A stretch of DNA of 64,000 bases from Lachnospiraceae bacterium (GTDB taxonomy: Bacteria; Bacillota; Clostridia; Lachnospirales; Lachnospiraceae): contig CAJTFW010000002.1 in NCBI GenBank assembly GCA_910575445.1, positions 418,106 through 482,105 of the forward strand, written 5' to 3'. The notes beneath the pieces are model-generated. The model did no database searches and was not told the origin of the DNA. It saw nothing but the letters and a program-made list of their open reading frames with translations. The translations under genes were made by a program, and so were the position numbers. Shown in pieces: positions 8,976 to 18,615 of this stretch; position 1 is the stretch's first letter; each line of letters begins with the position of its first letter.

Positions 8976-10025
8976 ATGGAAGAAAAGGAGAACGTACATA
9001 AGCGCCGGGTTCGCTATGCTGGTACACATCCAAGGAAGTATCAGGAAAAATACAAGGAGCTGCAACCGGAGAAATATGCGGATACGATTGAGAAAGTGAT
9101 TCGCAAAGGAAGTACACCAGCCGGGATGCATCTTTCGATATGTGTCAACGAGATACTGGATTTTCTGCAGATTCAGCCAGGGCAAGTAGGCCTTGACGCC
9201 ACGCTTGGCTATGGGGGACATAGCGAACAGATGCTAAGATGTCTAGATGGTCAGGGGCATCTCTATGCACTCGATGTAGACCCGGAGGAATCACAAAAGA
9301 CAACGAAACGCCTACGGACACTTGGCTATGGAGCAGAGATATTTACCGTTCGGCAGATGAATTTTGCAGATATGGACCAGGTGGCACAAGAAGCTGGTGG
9401 ATTTGATTTTTTGTTGGCAGACCTTGGAGTATCCTCGATGCAGATTGACAATCCCAAGCGGGGATTTTCCTATAAGACCGAAGGACCCTTAGACCTTCGG
9501 ATGAATCAGCAAAAAGGAATCAGCGCAGCAAAGCGCCTTCAGGAGGTAAGTCAGGAAGAACTTGTAGGGATGCTTATGGAAAATGCGGATGAGCCTTATG
9601 CAAAAGAGATTGCAAAGGAAGTGATGCTGCGGCGAAGGCGTGGCAACAGAATCGAGACAACAACACAGCTAAAAGAAGCGATAGAAGCAGCGCTCTTTAT
9701 GCTCCCTGCGTTGGAGCAAAAAGAAGCAGTTAAAAAATCCTGTCAGCGGACATTTCAGGCGCTTCGTATTGATGTAAACCGTGAATATGAAGTGCTGTAC
9801 GAATTTTTAGAGAAGCTTCCAGAGGTGCTAAAGCCCGGTGGACGTGCAGCAATCTTGACGTTTCATTCGGGAGAAGACAGACTGGTTAAAAAATCCTTTA
9901 AACGGTTTTTAAAGGAAGGAATCTATTGTGAAATAGCAGAAGATGCTATCCGCCCTTCAAGAGAAGAATGTGCAAGAAACAGCAGAGCAAAGTCTACAAA
10001 GATGCGATGGGCGATTCGCGCTTAG
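8976..10025 (+). CDS. rsmH: 16S rRNA (cytosine1402-N4)-methyltransferase, RsmH-type
   Basis: SAM-dependent methyltransferase that modifies C1402 in the 16S rRNA P site. 349 aa with the RsmH landmarks DATLGYGGHSE, LLADLGVSSMQ, GFSYKTEGPLDLRMN and the late ILTFHSGEDR. It has an N-terminal extension of about 50 basic residues and sits behind a LysR gene rather than in the dcw division cluster, so it may be a second, divergent paralogue. Confidence 0.87.
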   Translation: MEEKENVHKRRVRYAGTHPRKYQEKYKELQPEKYADTIEKVIRKGSTPAGMHLSICVNEILDFLQIQPGQVGLDATLGYGGHSEQMLRCLDGQGHLYALDVDPEESQKTTKRLRTLGYGAEIFTVRQMNFADMDQVAQEAGGFDFLLADLGVSSMQIDNPKRGFSYKTEGPLDLRMNQQKGISAAKRLQEVSQEELVGMLMENADEPYAKEIAKEVMLRRRRGNRIETTTQLKEAIEAALFMLPALEQKEAVKKSCQRTFQALRIDVNREYEVLYEFLEKLPEVLKPGGRAAILTFHSGEDRLVKKSFKRFLKEGIYCEIAEDAIRPSREECARNSRAKSTKMRWAIRA

Positions 10026-10109
10026 ATAATGATTAAAGTAGCGATATATCAGGTAATATGGTAAAATGTCAGAGAACAGGACAAATGTCAAGGAGGGAAG
10101 ACGATAAAG

Positions 10110-10919
10110 ATGCAATATAATTTATCAGCAGCAGAGATTCTAAAAGTATTAGGCTATGACAAACCCGTAGGCAAAGAGACTTTAAAAGGATGGATGCAGG
10201 AGCTAGGAACTACATTTCCAAAGGTCTATTGTGATTTTATGGAGCTGGCGATGGACTGTGAGATGCTAGAGACTTCTGACCTGTGGGTTGGCAAGATGAT
10301 AAATTTTGTGATGAAACCATGGTTCCTCTATGAGGAGCTGAAAGAACAGATAGAGGAAAGTATCTATCTGTCATTTGCACAGCTTCCAGAGGAACGTTGG
10401 GGAGAACTGTGCAGTGATTATCTGAAGATTGGCAGTGATTATGGTGCAGGTATTGTTGATTTTGCGATTCTCAGAGAGGATTTGGAACTAGAAGACCCAC
10501 CAGTTTACATAAATCACGAGGCGAATGCCATTACAGAGTGGGAAAAGATGTATGAAAAGCTTTCGGACTATCTGCTAGAAGTGGTGTTAAATGCATTAAA
10601 TTGTAAAGACTATGAAACTGCGATGGAAGCGCTTGAAGAAAAGGGGTATTGTTATCATGATTACGAAGACTATATGCTAAAAGTTGCCGAGGAAGGAACT
10701 GAAGAAAGTGATGATTTAGAAGATATTTTAGAAGAAGATGAATGGCAGGCACAGATGTTGAAAGCGTCAGGTATCGATTTAAGTAAGGTTTATAAAAGAA
10801 ACGGCAATTATGAAACAAATAAAGTATTCTGTTGCTATAATGAAGAAAAGAAGCATCTGTATATTGGCAATATAGAAGATGAGGAAGTTTCCCTGGTTTT
10901 GATTTATAAGAAAGGGTGA
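10110..10919 (+). CDS. Uncharacterised protein, SUKH/SMI1-like
   Basis: 269 aa, acidic and soluble with no signal peptide. The segment LPEERWGELCSDYLKIGSDYG and the later INHEANAITEWEKMYEKLSD resemble SMI1/KNR4 (SUKH) domains, which often act as immunity or peptidoglycan-linked proteins. The match is by eye and tentative. Ribosome site aaggaggg before the ATG. It ends 10 bp before malQ. Confidence 0.5.
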   Translation: MQYNLSAAEILKVLGYDKPVGKETLKGWMQELGTTFPKVYCDFMELAMDCEMLETSDLWVGKMINFVMKPWFLYEELKEQIEESIYLSFAQLPEERWGELCSDYLKIGSDYGAGIVDFAILREDLELEDPPVYINHEANAITEWEKMYEKLSDYLLEVVLNALNCKDYETAMEALEEKGYCYHDYEDYMLKVAEEGTEESDDLEDILEEDEWQAQMLKASGIDLSKVYKRNGNYETNKVFCCYNEEKKHLYIGNIEDEEVSLVLIYKKG

Positions 10920-10929
10920 TGATAGAGAG

Positions 10930-12441
10930 ATGATAGATAGAACAGCAGGAATTTTACTTTCGATTACCAGCTTACCTTCCCGCTATGGTATTGGGTGTTT
11001 TTCTAAAAGCGCTTATGATTTTGTGGACTGGCTACAAGAAGCAGGGCAGACCTACTGGCAGATACTGCCACTTGGACCTACGAGCTATGGAGATTCGCCG
11101 TATCAGTCTTTTTCCACATTTGCTGGAAATCCATATTTTATCAGTCTGGAAGAACTGATAGAGGAAGGAGTGCTGACAGAAGAAGAGTGTGAGGCAGCGG
11201 ATTTTGGAACAAAGGCAGATGATATTCACTATGAGAAGATATATAAAAGTCGTTATCCACTTCTTAGAAAAGCCTATGAGCGCAGTCATATCAGTGAAGA
11301 CAGAGAATATCAGCATTTTGTGGAAGAAAATAAATGGTGGCTTTCTGACTATGCGCTTTTTATGGCAGTAAAAGAGCGCTTTTTGGGAGAGCCATGGACA
11401 AAATGGGCACAGGATATCAGGCTTCGGTGGAAAAATGCAATAGATTATTACAACGAGGAGCTGTATTTTGATATTGAATTTCAGATGTATCTGCAATATA
11501 AATTTTTCAGCCAGTGGAGGCGGCTAAAGGCATATGCCAATGAAAGAGGAATCAAGATTATTGGAGATATTCCTATCTATGTGGCGATGGACAGTGCGGA
11601 TACCTGGGCGCATCCAGAGCTTTTTCAGTTAGATAAGGAGAATGTGCCAACAGCGGTGGCTGGATGTCCACCAGATGGTTTTTCCGCGGACGGACAGCTC
11701 TGGGGAAATCCTCTGTATCGATGGGAGTATCATAAGGAGACTGGCTATGCATGGTGGATGTCACGGCTTTTTAGTTGTTTTCAGATGTATGATGTGGTAA
11801 GGATTGACCACTTCCGGGGATTTGATGAATATTATTCCATTCCATATGGTGCAAAGACAGCAGCGATTGGGCACTGGGAGAAAGGGCCGGGGATAGCGCT
11901 GTTTCAAAAGATGGAAGAGTGCCTTGGGAAGCATGAGGTGATTGCAGAAGACCTTGGCTATGTGACAGACTCTGTAAGACAATTAGTGGCAGAGAGTGGA
12001 TTTCCGGGGATGAAGGTATTGGAGTTTGCATTTGATGCTAGAGATTCTGGCTCGGCGAGTGATTATCTGCCACATAATTATCCTGTCAATAGCGTGGCTT
12101 ATACAGGAACACATGACAATGAGACGATTGTGGGATGGTTTGAAAGTATTGCCGCAGAGGAGCGAAAGAAGGCCAGAGAATATCTGTGTGATGCGTATAC
12201 ACCGCAGAGATGGCTGTATAAGAGCTTTATTTCGCTGGTGATGAGAAGCCGTGCAAAGCTTTGCGTAATTCCCATGCAGGATTATCTGGGGTGCACAAAT
12301 CAATGCAGGATGAATCAGCCGTCGACGCTTGGAAAGAACTGGAGGTGGAGGCTAACAAAAGAGGAACTGACAGAAGAATTACAAAAAGAGATTAAAGAAC
12401 TGACTATGAGGTATGGCCGTATAAACAGAACAATTTCATAA
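10930..12441 (+). CDS. malQ: 4-alpha-glucanotransferase (amylomaltase)
   Basis: GH77 enzyme that transfers alpha-1,4-glucan segments between maltodextrins in the cytosol. 503 aa, full length. Signatures: GILLSITSLPSRYGIGCF at the N-terminus, IIGDIPIYVAMDSAD, the nucleophile region DVVRIDHFRGF, the acid region VIAEDLG, and YTGTHDNETI. No other glycogen or maltose genes are adjacent. Confidence 0.95.
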   Translation: MIDRTAGILLSITSLPSRYGIGCFSKSAYDFVDWLQEAGQTYWQILPLGPTSYGDSPYQSFSTFAGNPYFISLEELIEEGVLTEEECEAADFGTKADDIHYEKIYKSRYPLLRKAYERSHISEDREYQHFVEENKWWLSDYALFMAVKERFLGEPWTKWAQDIRLRWKNAIDYYNEELYFDIEFQMYLQYKFFSQWRRLKAYANERGIKIIGDIPIYVAMDSADTWAHPELFQLDKENVPTAVAGCPPDGFSADGQLWGNPLYRWEYHKETGYAWWMSRLFSCFQMYDVVRIDHFRGFDEYYSIPYGAKTAAIGHWEKGPGIALFQKMEECLGKHEVIAEDLGYVTDSVRQLVAESGFPGMKVLEFAFDARDSGSASDYLPHNYPVNSVAYTGTHDNETIVGWFESIAAEERKKAREYLCDAYTPQRWLYKSFISLVMRSRAKLCVIPMQDYLGCTNQCRMNQPSTLGKNWRWRLTKEELTEELQKEIKELTMRYGRINRTIS

Positions 12442-12453
12442 TAAAAGGAAAAT

Positions 12454-12489
12454 GCCAGGGTCTAAGGATACATAGGCTCTGGCGTTTTT
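12454..12489. terminator. Terminator between malQ and the bile salt hydrolase gene
   Basis: A GC-rich stem (gccaggg with ctctggc) around a loop of about 12 nt, followed by gttttta. It lies between convergent genes and can serve both. Confidence 0.6.
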
Positions 12490-12521
12490 AGGGCTGAATC
12501 TGGATAGGATAAGGTTATGGG

Positions 12522-13499
12522 TTAGTTGGCCCAGGAGATTTGTTGAGATTTTACCATAGGGAAGATGCGCAGCATAGCATGGTCTAGATTTTCACGCCTC
12601 ATATCGATGGCAGTAAGTTGGTTGTTGGTGTAGGTTTTATAGTAGTAGGTGGTTCTAGAAGCGTTGATGCAGCAGGAATAAGTGGTGATATCACAGACAT
12701 CTTTGGGAGAGAGGACGCTTCCGCGAACGACGGATACAGCGTCTAGCAGATGAAAAAACTGCGCAATGCTGCTTGGGTCGTCTTTGGAGCAGACCGAGTT
12801 TAGGGCTAGATAAGCGGCTCTGACAAAGCGGGAAGAAGGGGAGGAGTCACCAGGAAGGCCAAAGCTTCCAAGGCCCTGTCCAAAGGGGGAGATGCCCTGA
12901 AGGTCACTGAAGCAGTTTTTGGGGTAGCTTGGAACCAGATTCATATATTGGCTTAAGTTGGTCAGTTGAAAATCAAAGGTGGGGTTGTTGGTTAGGATTC
13001 CTACAGGGTTGTCATGAATGGTCAGTCCCCGGCTGGTGACTTCTAGGGCAATAGAGCTGTTCTGGTCAGCGATATGCCAGTGGAGCGGAGTCAGTGGCAG
13101 TTGTTTGCTAAAAGGAATATTGACAAGATTTGTAGAGGCAAGGAGTGTCTTGGCTTCTTTGACCGTTGCACACTGACCAAGAAGCCAGAGAGGTAGTTCA
13201 AAAGGAGAAATATTGGATTTTTCAGGGTCTTCTTCTGAGGAATAGTAGGCGTTGTCCGGGAAATTCAAGCCAGCGATACAGAGTCCGCGTTCATTGGCGG
13301 CTTCTGCATAGAGTGGATAGTTATCTATCACATGTGCCATTCCAATCATGGCATAGTGTTGTTGCAGGGGATTGCAGCGGCGAAAGCGAAAGGGATAATT
13401 TCTAGGAGTGATGACAACAGAAGTATGGAGTTCGTAGTCTAAATCCATGGTGCGTCCAAAGTAAAAATCGTTGGTCTTCATAGCAAAACTGGTACACAT
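12522..13499 (-). CDS. Bile salt hydrolase / choloylglycine hydrolase
   Basis: N-terminal nucleophile hydrolase that splits glycine or taurine from conjugated bile acids. 325 aa. The residues expected for the family are present: C2 nucleophile, R16 and D19 (GRTMDLD), N79 (LNFP), N172 in the LTNNP motif, and R224 (SSRFVRA). This set favours bile salt hydrolase over penicillin acylase, though substrate is not proven. Strong indicator of an intestinal host. Confidence 0.9.
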   Translation of the reverse strand: MCTSFAMKTNDFYFGRTMDLDYELHTSVVITPRNYPFRFRRCNPLQQHYAMIGMAHVIDNYPLYAEAANERGLCIAGLNFPDNAYYSSEEDPEKSNISPFELPLWLLGQCATVKEAKTLLASTNLVNIPFSKQLPLTPLHWHIADQNSSIALEVTSRGLTIHDNPVGILTNNPTFDFQLTNLSQYMNLVPSYPKNCFSDLQGISPFGQGLGSFGLPGDSSPSSRFVRAAYLALNSVCSKDDPSSIAQFFHLLDAVSVVRGSVLSPKDVCDITTYSCCINASRTTYYYKTYTNNQLTAIDMRRENLDHAMLRIFPMVKSQQISWAN

Positions 13500-13595
13500 A
13501 ATTGTTCTCCTTTGGATAATCTGATATATTTATTTTATATAGTTTATTCCCCCAATACTGGATTATATGCGGAAAATAAGAAGGCAATAAAAATA

Positions 13596-13638
13596 TTAGC
13601 ACTCGCCTCTTGACATGGCTAATAACTGGTGTTATAGT
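13596..13638 (+). promoter_or_regulatory. clpB promoter overlapping a degenerate CIRCE operator
   Basis: TTGACA (13610-13615) and TATAGT (13633-13638) are 17 nt apart. Overlapping it, TTAGCACTC (13596-13604), a 9-nt spacer and CATGGCTAA (13614-13622) match the HrcA CIRCE box with a perfect left arm and a 6/9 right arm. HrcA control of clpB is plausible but may be weak. Confidence 0.6.
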
Positions 13639-13687
13639 TTGTATAGAACAAATAAAATTCATATGACAGTTGAGAGGAGGATTGTAT

Positions 13688-16300
13688 ATGAACTTTCAAA
13701 AATTTACACAAAAATCCATACAAGCTGTAAATAATCTGGAAAAAGTGGCATTAGAATATGGAAATCAGGAGATGGAGCAGGAGCATCTGCTCTACAGCCT
13801 TTTAACACAGGAAGAAAGCCTGATTGCCAGACTGATTACAAAGATGGAGATAGATGTTACCTTATTTAAAGCGCGTGTAGAAGAAGCTCTAAATAAACGT
13901 GTAAAAGTCTCAGGAGGGCAGCCCTATGTGGGACAATATCTCAACCGTGCCCTGATAAGTGCAGAGGATGAAGCAAAGCGTATGGGAGATGAATATGTCT
14001 CGGTAGAACATCTGTTCTTGTCGCTTCTGGCCAATCCAAGTCCCTCGGTAAAGACATTATGGAAAGAACATGGTATTACAAGGGACAGATTTTTGCAGGC
14101 ACTTTCTACGGTTAGAGGCAATCAGCGTGTGACAAGCGACAATCCAGAAGCGACATATGATACATTAAATAAATATGGTTATGACTTAGTGGAGCGCGCA
14201 AGGGAGCAAAAGCTGGACCCGGTGATTGGAAGGGATGCAGAGATTCGCAATGTTATCCGTATTCTCTCACGTAAGACCAAAAACAATCCGGTCCTTATCG
14301 GCGAGCCTGGTGTTGGCAAGACTGCGGTAGTGGAAGGGCTTGCACAGAGGATTGTCCGCGGAGATGTACCAGAAGGCTTAAAGGAGAAAAAGGTATTTGC
14401 ACTGGATATGGGAGCACTGGTAGCTGGTGCAAAATACCGCGGAGAGTTTGAGGAGCGTCTCAAGGCAGTTCTGGAAGAAGTGCGAAAAAGCGAAGGACAG
14501 ATTATCTTATTTATTGATGAATTGCATCTGATTGTGGGAGCTGGCAAGACAGACGGCGCGATGGATGCGGGAAATATGTTAAAGCCGCTGTTGGCCAGAG
14601 GAGAGCTTCATTGCATTGGTGCAACGACACTTGATGAGTACCGGCAGTATATTGAAAAGGATGCAGCACTGGAACGAAGATTTCAGCAGGTGCTGGTGGA
14701 TGAGCCAACTGTGGAGGATACTATCTCGATTTTGCGTGGACTAAAGGAGCGCTATGAAGTCTTTCATGGAGTAAAGATTACAGACTCTGCCCTGGTGTCC
14801 GCAGCGACACTTTCACATCGGTATATCTCAGAGCGCTTTCTGCCGGATAAGGCGATTGATTTGGTGGATGAGGCGTGTGCCCTGATTAAGACAGAGCTTG
14901 ACTCGATGCCAACGGAATTGGACGAGCTTCGCCGCAAGGTCTTGCAGCTTGAGATTGAAGAGGCAGCGCTTAAAAAGGAGACCGACCGCCTAAGTAAGGA
15001 CCGCTTAGAGGCGCTGCAAAAGGAGCTGGCAGAACTTCGTGATGAATTTAACAATAAAAAAGCACAGTGGGATGATGAAAAACACTCGGTAGAGCGTCTA
15101 AGCGGCCTTAGAGAGAGCATTGAAGAAGTCAATCGACAGATTCAGGCTGCACAGCAAGGATATGACTTGGAGCGAGCTGCACAGCTTCAGTATGGCAAGC
15201 TTCCAGAACTTCAGAAGCAGCTTTTGGAGGAAGAAGAGAAGGTAAAGAAACAGGATTTATCACTGGTGCATGAGAGTGTAACAGACGAGGAAATTGCGCG
15301 GATAATCTCTCGCTGGACAGGGATTCCGGTGGCAAAACTAACAGAGAGCGAGAGAAACAAGACACTTCATCTTGACGAGGAGCTTCACAAAAGGGTGATT
15401 GGACAGGATGAGGGCGTACAGAAAGTGTCAGATGCGATTATTCGTTCCAAGGCCGGGATTAAGGACCCTAGTAAGCCGATTGGGTCATTTCTGTTCCTTG
15501 GACCTACCGGTGTAGGAAAGACGGAGCTTGCAAAGACACTTGCGGCAAGTCTGTTTGACGATGAGCAGAATATGGTACGGATTGATATGAGCGAATATAT
15601 GGAAAAATATTCAGTTTCCCGTCTGATTGGGGCGCCTCCTGGATATGTGGGATATGAGGAAGGCGGACAGCTGACAGAAGCAGTGCGCAGACGTCCATAT
15701 TCGGTGGTACTTTTTGATGAAGTGGAAAAAGCGCATCCCGATGTATTTAATGTGTTACTTCAAGTCCTCGATGATGGACGGATTACAGATTCACAGGGGC
15801 GGACGGTAGATTTTAAAAATACAATATTGATTATGACTTCCAATATTGGGTCTTCTTATCTGCTAGAAGGAATCGATGAAAAAGGAGAGATTTGTCCCGA
15901 GAGCGAAGCGCTTGTGATGCAGGAACTTCGGAATCATTTTCGCCCGGAGTTTTTAAATCGATTGGATGAGACTATATTGTTTAAGCCTTTGACAAAGGAA
16001 AATATTGGATGTATTGTGGATCTGCTTTTGGAGGAATTGAATCATAGGTTATCAGAGAAAGAGCTAACACTTACCTTGACAAAAGAAGCAAAAGAGTATG
16101 TAGTGGAGCATGGATACGACCCAGTCTATGGAGCTAGACCATTGAAGCGATATCTGCAAAAATATGTAGAGACGATGGCAGCACGCTTTATACTTGCTGG
16201 AGAAGTGCAGGCAGGAAGTGTGATGGTGGTTGACAGGGAAGGGGATGGACTTGTGATTCTAGAGAGGAGGAAGGATACATGGTACCAAAAGACCCCGTGA
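13688..16300 (+). CDS. clpB: ATP-dependent chaperone ClpB
   Basis: Hexameric AAA+ disaggregase that works with DnaK. 870 aa, normal length. The N-domain is followed by AAA-1 (GEPGVGKT), a middle coiled coil at about 400-530, and AAA-2 (GPTGVGKTE, then [12 protein letters not shown]). Start 13688 ([10 protein letters not shown]) has gaggagg upstream. Heat-shock control is suggested by the CIRCE-like site. The last 22 nt overlap the DUF4250 gene. Confidence 0.96.
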   Translation: MNFQKFTQKSIQAVNNLEKVALEYGNQEMEQEHLLYSLLTQEESLIARLITKMEIDVTLFKARVEEALNKRVKVSGGQPYVGQYLNRALISAEDEAKRMGDEYVSVEHLFLSLLANPSPSVKTLWKEHGITRDRFLQALSTVRGNQRVTSDNPEATYDTLNKYGYDLVERAREQKLDPVIGRDAEIRNVIRILSRKTKNNPVLIGEPGVGKTAVVEGLAQRIVRGDVPEGLKEKKVFALDMGALVAGAKYRGEFEERLKAVLEEVRKSEGQIILFIDELHLIVGAGKTDGAMDAGNMLKPLLARGELHCIGATTLDEYRQYIEKDAALERRFQQVLVDEPTVEDTISILRGLKERYEVFHGVKITDSALVSAATLSHRYISERFLPDKAIDLVDEACALIKTELDSMPTELDELRRKVLQLEIEEAALKKETDRLSKDRLEALQKELAELRDEFNNKKAQWDDEKHSVERLSGLRESIEEVNRQIQAAQQGYDLERAAQLQYGKLPELQKQLLEEEEKVKKQDLSLVHESVTDEEIARIISRWTGIPVAKLTESERNKTLHLDEELHKRVIGQDEGVQKVSDAIIRSKAGIKDPSKPIGSFLFLGPTGVGKTELAKTLAASLFDDEQNMVRIDMSEYMEKYSVSRLIGAPPGYVGYEEGGQLTEAVRRRPYSVVLFDEVEKAHPDVFNVLLQVLDDGRITDSQGRTVDFKNTILIMTSNIGSSYLLEGIDEKGEICPESEALVMQELRNHFRPEFLNRLDETILFKPLTKENIGCIVDLLLEELNHRLSEKELTLTLTKEAKEYVVEHGYDPVYGARPLKRYLQKYVETMAARFILAGEVQAGSVMVVDREGDGLVILERRKDTWYQKTP

Positions 16301-16452
16301 TGCTGCTTAGTTATGTAAATACAAAGCTTAGAGATTTTTATTCTGATATGGAAAAATTCTGTGAAGAGGAGAATATTGAGAGAGAGGAGCTGGAAGGAAA
16401 GCTAAAAGAGATAGACTATATGTATGACAAAGAGCTAAATCAATTTGTGTAG
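16279..16452 (+). CDS. DUF4250 family small protein
   Basis: 57 aa starting [20 protein letters not shown] and ending DKELNQFV, a pattern typical of the short DUF4250 proteins of Clostridia. Function unknown. The ribosome site gaggagg lies inside the end of clpB, so the two are translationally linked. The terminator hairpin at 16472 follows. Confidence 0.75.
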   Translation: MVPKDPVMLLSYVNTKLRDFYSDMEKFCEEENIEREELEGKLKEIDYMYDKELNQFV

Positions 16453-16471
16453 ATAACTTACAAAAGACAGC

Positions 16472-16515
16472 GATGAGAATATTACAAAATTCGTTTTGCA
16501 ATATTCTCATCTTTT
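16472..16515. terminator. Bidirectional terminator
   Basis: A perfect 12-bp stem (gatgagaatatt with aatattctcatc) followed by cttttg, located between the DUF4250 gene and the minus-strand DUF6881-like gene. Confidence 0.75.
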
Positions 16516-16821
16516 GTTCAAAGGAAACTGGATGGTTCCAAAGTAGTGCTTACCATGATAGGCTTCTTCAAATTCTTCTTTGGAGATAAGTTCTGCAAAA
16601 AAATCATCTTCTTGATTGATTTCTTCGACGGTTGGGACAGGGGCTTCGGTGATAAAAGGGAACCCAGGCTCTATAACTGGAACTGATGTTCGGTTATGAA
16701 AGACTTCTGTCATTCGGGTGGCGTATCGTTCGTTATCGAGGTCAATTTCATAGAAGATAACAACAGGGGTTTCTTCGTCGATATAGTTCCAATAGAATTT
16801 TAGATATTCATAATTGTTCAT
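16507..16821 (-). CDS. DUF6881-like small protein
   Basis: 104 aa from ATG 16821, which has ggagg 8 nt upstream; longer frames lack such a site. The N-terminal half YLKFYWNYIDEETPVVIFYE with DLDNERYATRMTEVF resembles DUF6881 proteins, of unknown function and often linked to toxin-immunity loci. Assignment by eye. Confidence 0.55.
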   Translation of the reverse strand: MNNYEYLKFYWNYIDEETPVVIFYEIDLDNERYATRMTEVFHNRTSVPVIEPGFPFITEAPVPTVEEINQEDDFFAELISKEEFEEAYHGKHYFGTIQFPLNKR

Positions 16822-16926
16822 TTTGTATACCTCCAAGGTGGTTAGTGCCAAGGATATTTTACCATATTTTTCTATAGAGTGCATCTTACTTTTATGCAAA
16901 TATTCAAAAAGAAGGAGTTGTATTAT

Positions 16927-17004
16927 ATGGAGCAGCATGATGAGAGCTTTGGGACAAAAGTGGAAAGATATTGTACGAGTCGGTTAGAATCTGGAGAAAT
17001 TTAA
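16927..17004 (+). other. Very short ORF with a ribosome site
   Basis: A 25-codon frame (MEQHDESFGTKVERYCTSRL...) has gaaggag 9 nt upstream. It may be a remnant of a lost gene or chance. It ends 10 nt before the infC promoter. No family recognised. Confidence 0.2.
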
Positions 17005-17014
17005 AAAATAATAG

Positions 17015-17043
17015 TTGACATCATACCATCCTTATGCTAAACT
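17015..17043 (+). promoter_or_regulatory. Promoter of the infC-rpmI-rplT operon
   Basis: TTGACA (17015-17020) and TAAACT (17038-17043) with a 17-nt spacer, directly before the structured leader. Confidence 0.65.
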
Positions 17044-17049
17044 ACTAAA

Positions 17050-17190
17050 GGTTATGAAATGAAAGAAGAGTATCCACTCTCACCTTGGCACAGGCAGTGA
17101 CCCGGGTTAATACGGAAAATATCATATGTATATATGCATATGTATGTTTGGTGTATCAGGTGGATAGTTTTCTATCCACTTTTTTTATGC
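17050..17190 (+). promoter_or_regulatory. L20-type ribosomal protein leader with attenuator
   Basis: The leader ends in an intrinsic terminator (gtggatag 17160-17167 paired with ctatccac 17172-17179, then eight T). An upstream copy of tatccac near 17071-17081 could pair with the same left arm as an antiterminator. This is the layout of Firmicutes L20 leaders, where ribosomal protein L20 binding causes premature termination. The link to L20 is inferred from the downstream genes. Confidence 0.7.
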
Positions 17191-17206
17191 GCGGAGGTGT
17201 ACAGTT

Positions 17207-17713
17207 ATTAGCGAATTAATGATTAATGAGCAGATTCGGGACCGTGAGGTTCGGTTAATCGGCCAGGATGGAGAGCAGTTAGGCATTATGTCAGCAAGTG
17301 AGGCGATGAGATTAGCGAGGGAGGCTGAGCTGGATTTAGTGAAGATTGCTCCTACTGCGAAGCCGCCGGTATGTAAGATTATCGACTATGGAAAATATCG
17401 TTACGAGCTGGCTAGAAAAGAAAAGGAAGCTAGGAAGAAGCAGAAAACCATCGAAATCAAAGAAGTTCGTCTGTCCCCGAATATTGACGACAACGATTTA
17501 AATACGAAGGTCAATGCAGCCAGAAAGTTCATTCAGAAGGGTGACAAAGTAAAAGTGACCCTACGTTTCCGTGGGCGTGAGATGGCGCATGTACAGAGTA
17601 GTAAGAAGATATTAGACGTATTTGCTGAGAAGATGGCAGATATTGCAGTCGTTGATAAGGCTCCTAAGATGGAAGGCCGCAGCATGACTATGTTTTTAAC
17701 GGAAAAGCGTTAG
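17207..17713 (+). CDS. infC: Translation initiation factor IF-3
   Basis: Binds the 30S subunit and checks the start codon-initiator tRNA match. 168 aa with the N-domain signature MINEQIRDREVRLI and C-domain KVTLRFRGREM. The start is most likely the AUU codon at 17207: ggaggt lies 8 nt before it but 20 nt before ATG 17219. AUU starts are the classic device by which IF-3 limits its own synthesis. First gene of infC-rpmI-rplT. Confidence 0.9.
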   Translation: MSELMINEQIRDREVRLIGQDGEQLGIMSASEAMRLAREAELDLVKIAPTAKPPVCKIIDYGKYRYELARKEKEARKKQKTIEIKEVRLSPNIDDNDLNTKVNAARKFIQKGDKVKVTLRFRGREMAHVQSSKKILDVFAEKMADIAVVDKAPKMEGRSMTMFLTEKR

Positions 17714-17748
17714 AATAATTTTATCAGAATTCATAGGAGGAATCACAT

Positions 17749-17946
17749 ATGCCAAAGGTAAAGACCAGCAGAGCAGCTGCAAAACGTTTTAAAAAGACCG
17801 GAACGGGCCAGTTAAAAAGAATGAAAGCTTATAAGAGCCATATCTTAACTAAAAAATCTCAGAAAAGAAAGAGGAATCTTAGAAAATCAACGATTACGGA
17901 TGCAACCAACGTAAAGAACATGAAGAAGATTCTACCTTATTTATAA
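17749..17946 (+). CDS. rpmI: 50S ribosomal protein L35
   Basis: 65 aa, very basic, starting [20 protein letters not shown]. Full length. Second gene of the IF3 operon with its own aggagg ribosome site. Confidence 0.97.
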   Translation: MPKVKTSRAAAKRFKKTGTGQLKRMKAYKSHILTKKSQKRKRNLRKSTITDATNVKNMKKILPYL

Positions 17947-17973
17947 GGTTTCGATAGTTAAGGAGGAAGAAAG

Positions 17974-18333
17974 ATGGCAAGAATTAAAGGCGGATTAAAC
18001 GCTAAAAAGAGACACAATAGAGTATTAAAGCTTGCAAAAGGCTACAGAGGAGCAAGAAGCAAACAGTACAGAGTTGCGAAACAGTCTGTAATGCGTGCAC
18101 TTACGACTGCCTATGCAGGACGTAAGGAGAGAAAGCGTCAGTTTAGACAGCTTTGGATTGCTCGTATCAACGCAGCAGCACGTATGAATGGCCTGTCTTA
18201 CAGCAAGTTTATGTATGGATTAAAGACTGCCGGTGTAGAGATGAACAGAAAGATTTTGGCAGAGTTAGCAGTCAATGATGCAGCTGCTTTTACAGCGCTT
18301 GCAGAGACCGCTAAGACAGCACTGAATAAATAA
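17974..18333 (+). CDS. rplT: 50S ribosomal protein L20
   Basis: 119 aa, starting [20 protein letters not shown] with [16 protein letters not shown]. Binds 23S rRNA early in assembly and is the expected repressor of this operon through the upstream leader. Followed by a 24-nt perfect palindrome (18350-18373). Confidence 0.97.
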   Translation: MARIKGGLNAKKRHNRVLKLAKGYRGARSKQYRVAKQSVMRALTTAYAGRKERKRQFRQLWIARINAAARMNGLSYSKFMYGLKTAGVEMNRKILAELAVNDAAAFTALAETAKTALNK

Positions 18334-18395
18334 GACGTATTTTGCACAAAAGCCCTTGGAATTCCAAGGGCTTCGCTTATCACTAAAACAACGCA

Positions 18396-18591
18396 GCATC
18401 TGTCCAAATAATGCCCATAACGATATTTGAACGCCTCGTGGTCAAATGTCGTTATAGTGAAAGGGCATTGCTTGGACGGATGCAAACCCCTAAACAAAAA
18501 ACAGCATCTGTCCAAATAATGCCCATAACGATATTTGAACGCCTAGCGGTCAAATGTCGTTATAGTGAAAGGGCATTATTTGGACGGATGC
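18396..18591. repeat. Two tandem 88-bp imperfect palindromes
   Basis: Copy A (18396-18483) and copy B (18504-18591) are nearly identical and each folds on itself along almost its whole length: gcatctgtcc pairs with ggacggatgc, aatgccc with gggcatt, and atttgaacgcc with ggtcaaatgt. They encode no protein; apparent ORFs across them are not credible. They look like REP/MITE-type mobile palindromes or strong transcription barriers between rplT and the COG0523 gene. Confidence 0.8.
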
Positions 18592-18615
18592 GGAACTTCA
18601 ATAGGAGAAATAAGT

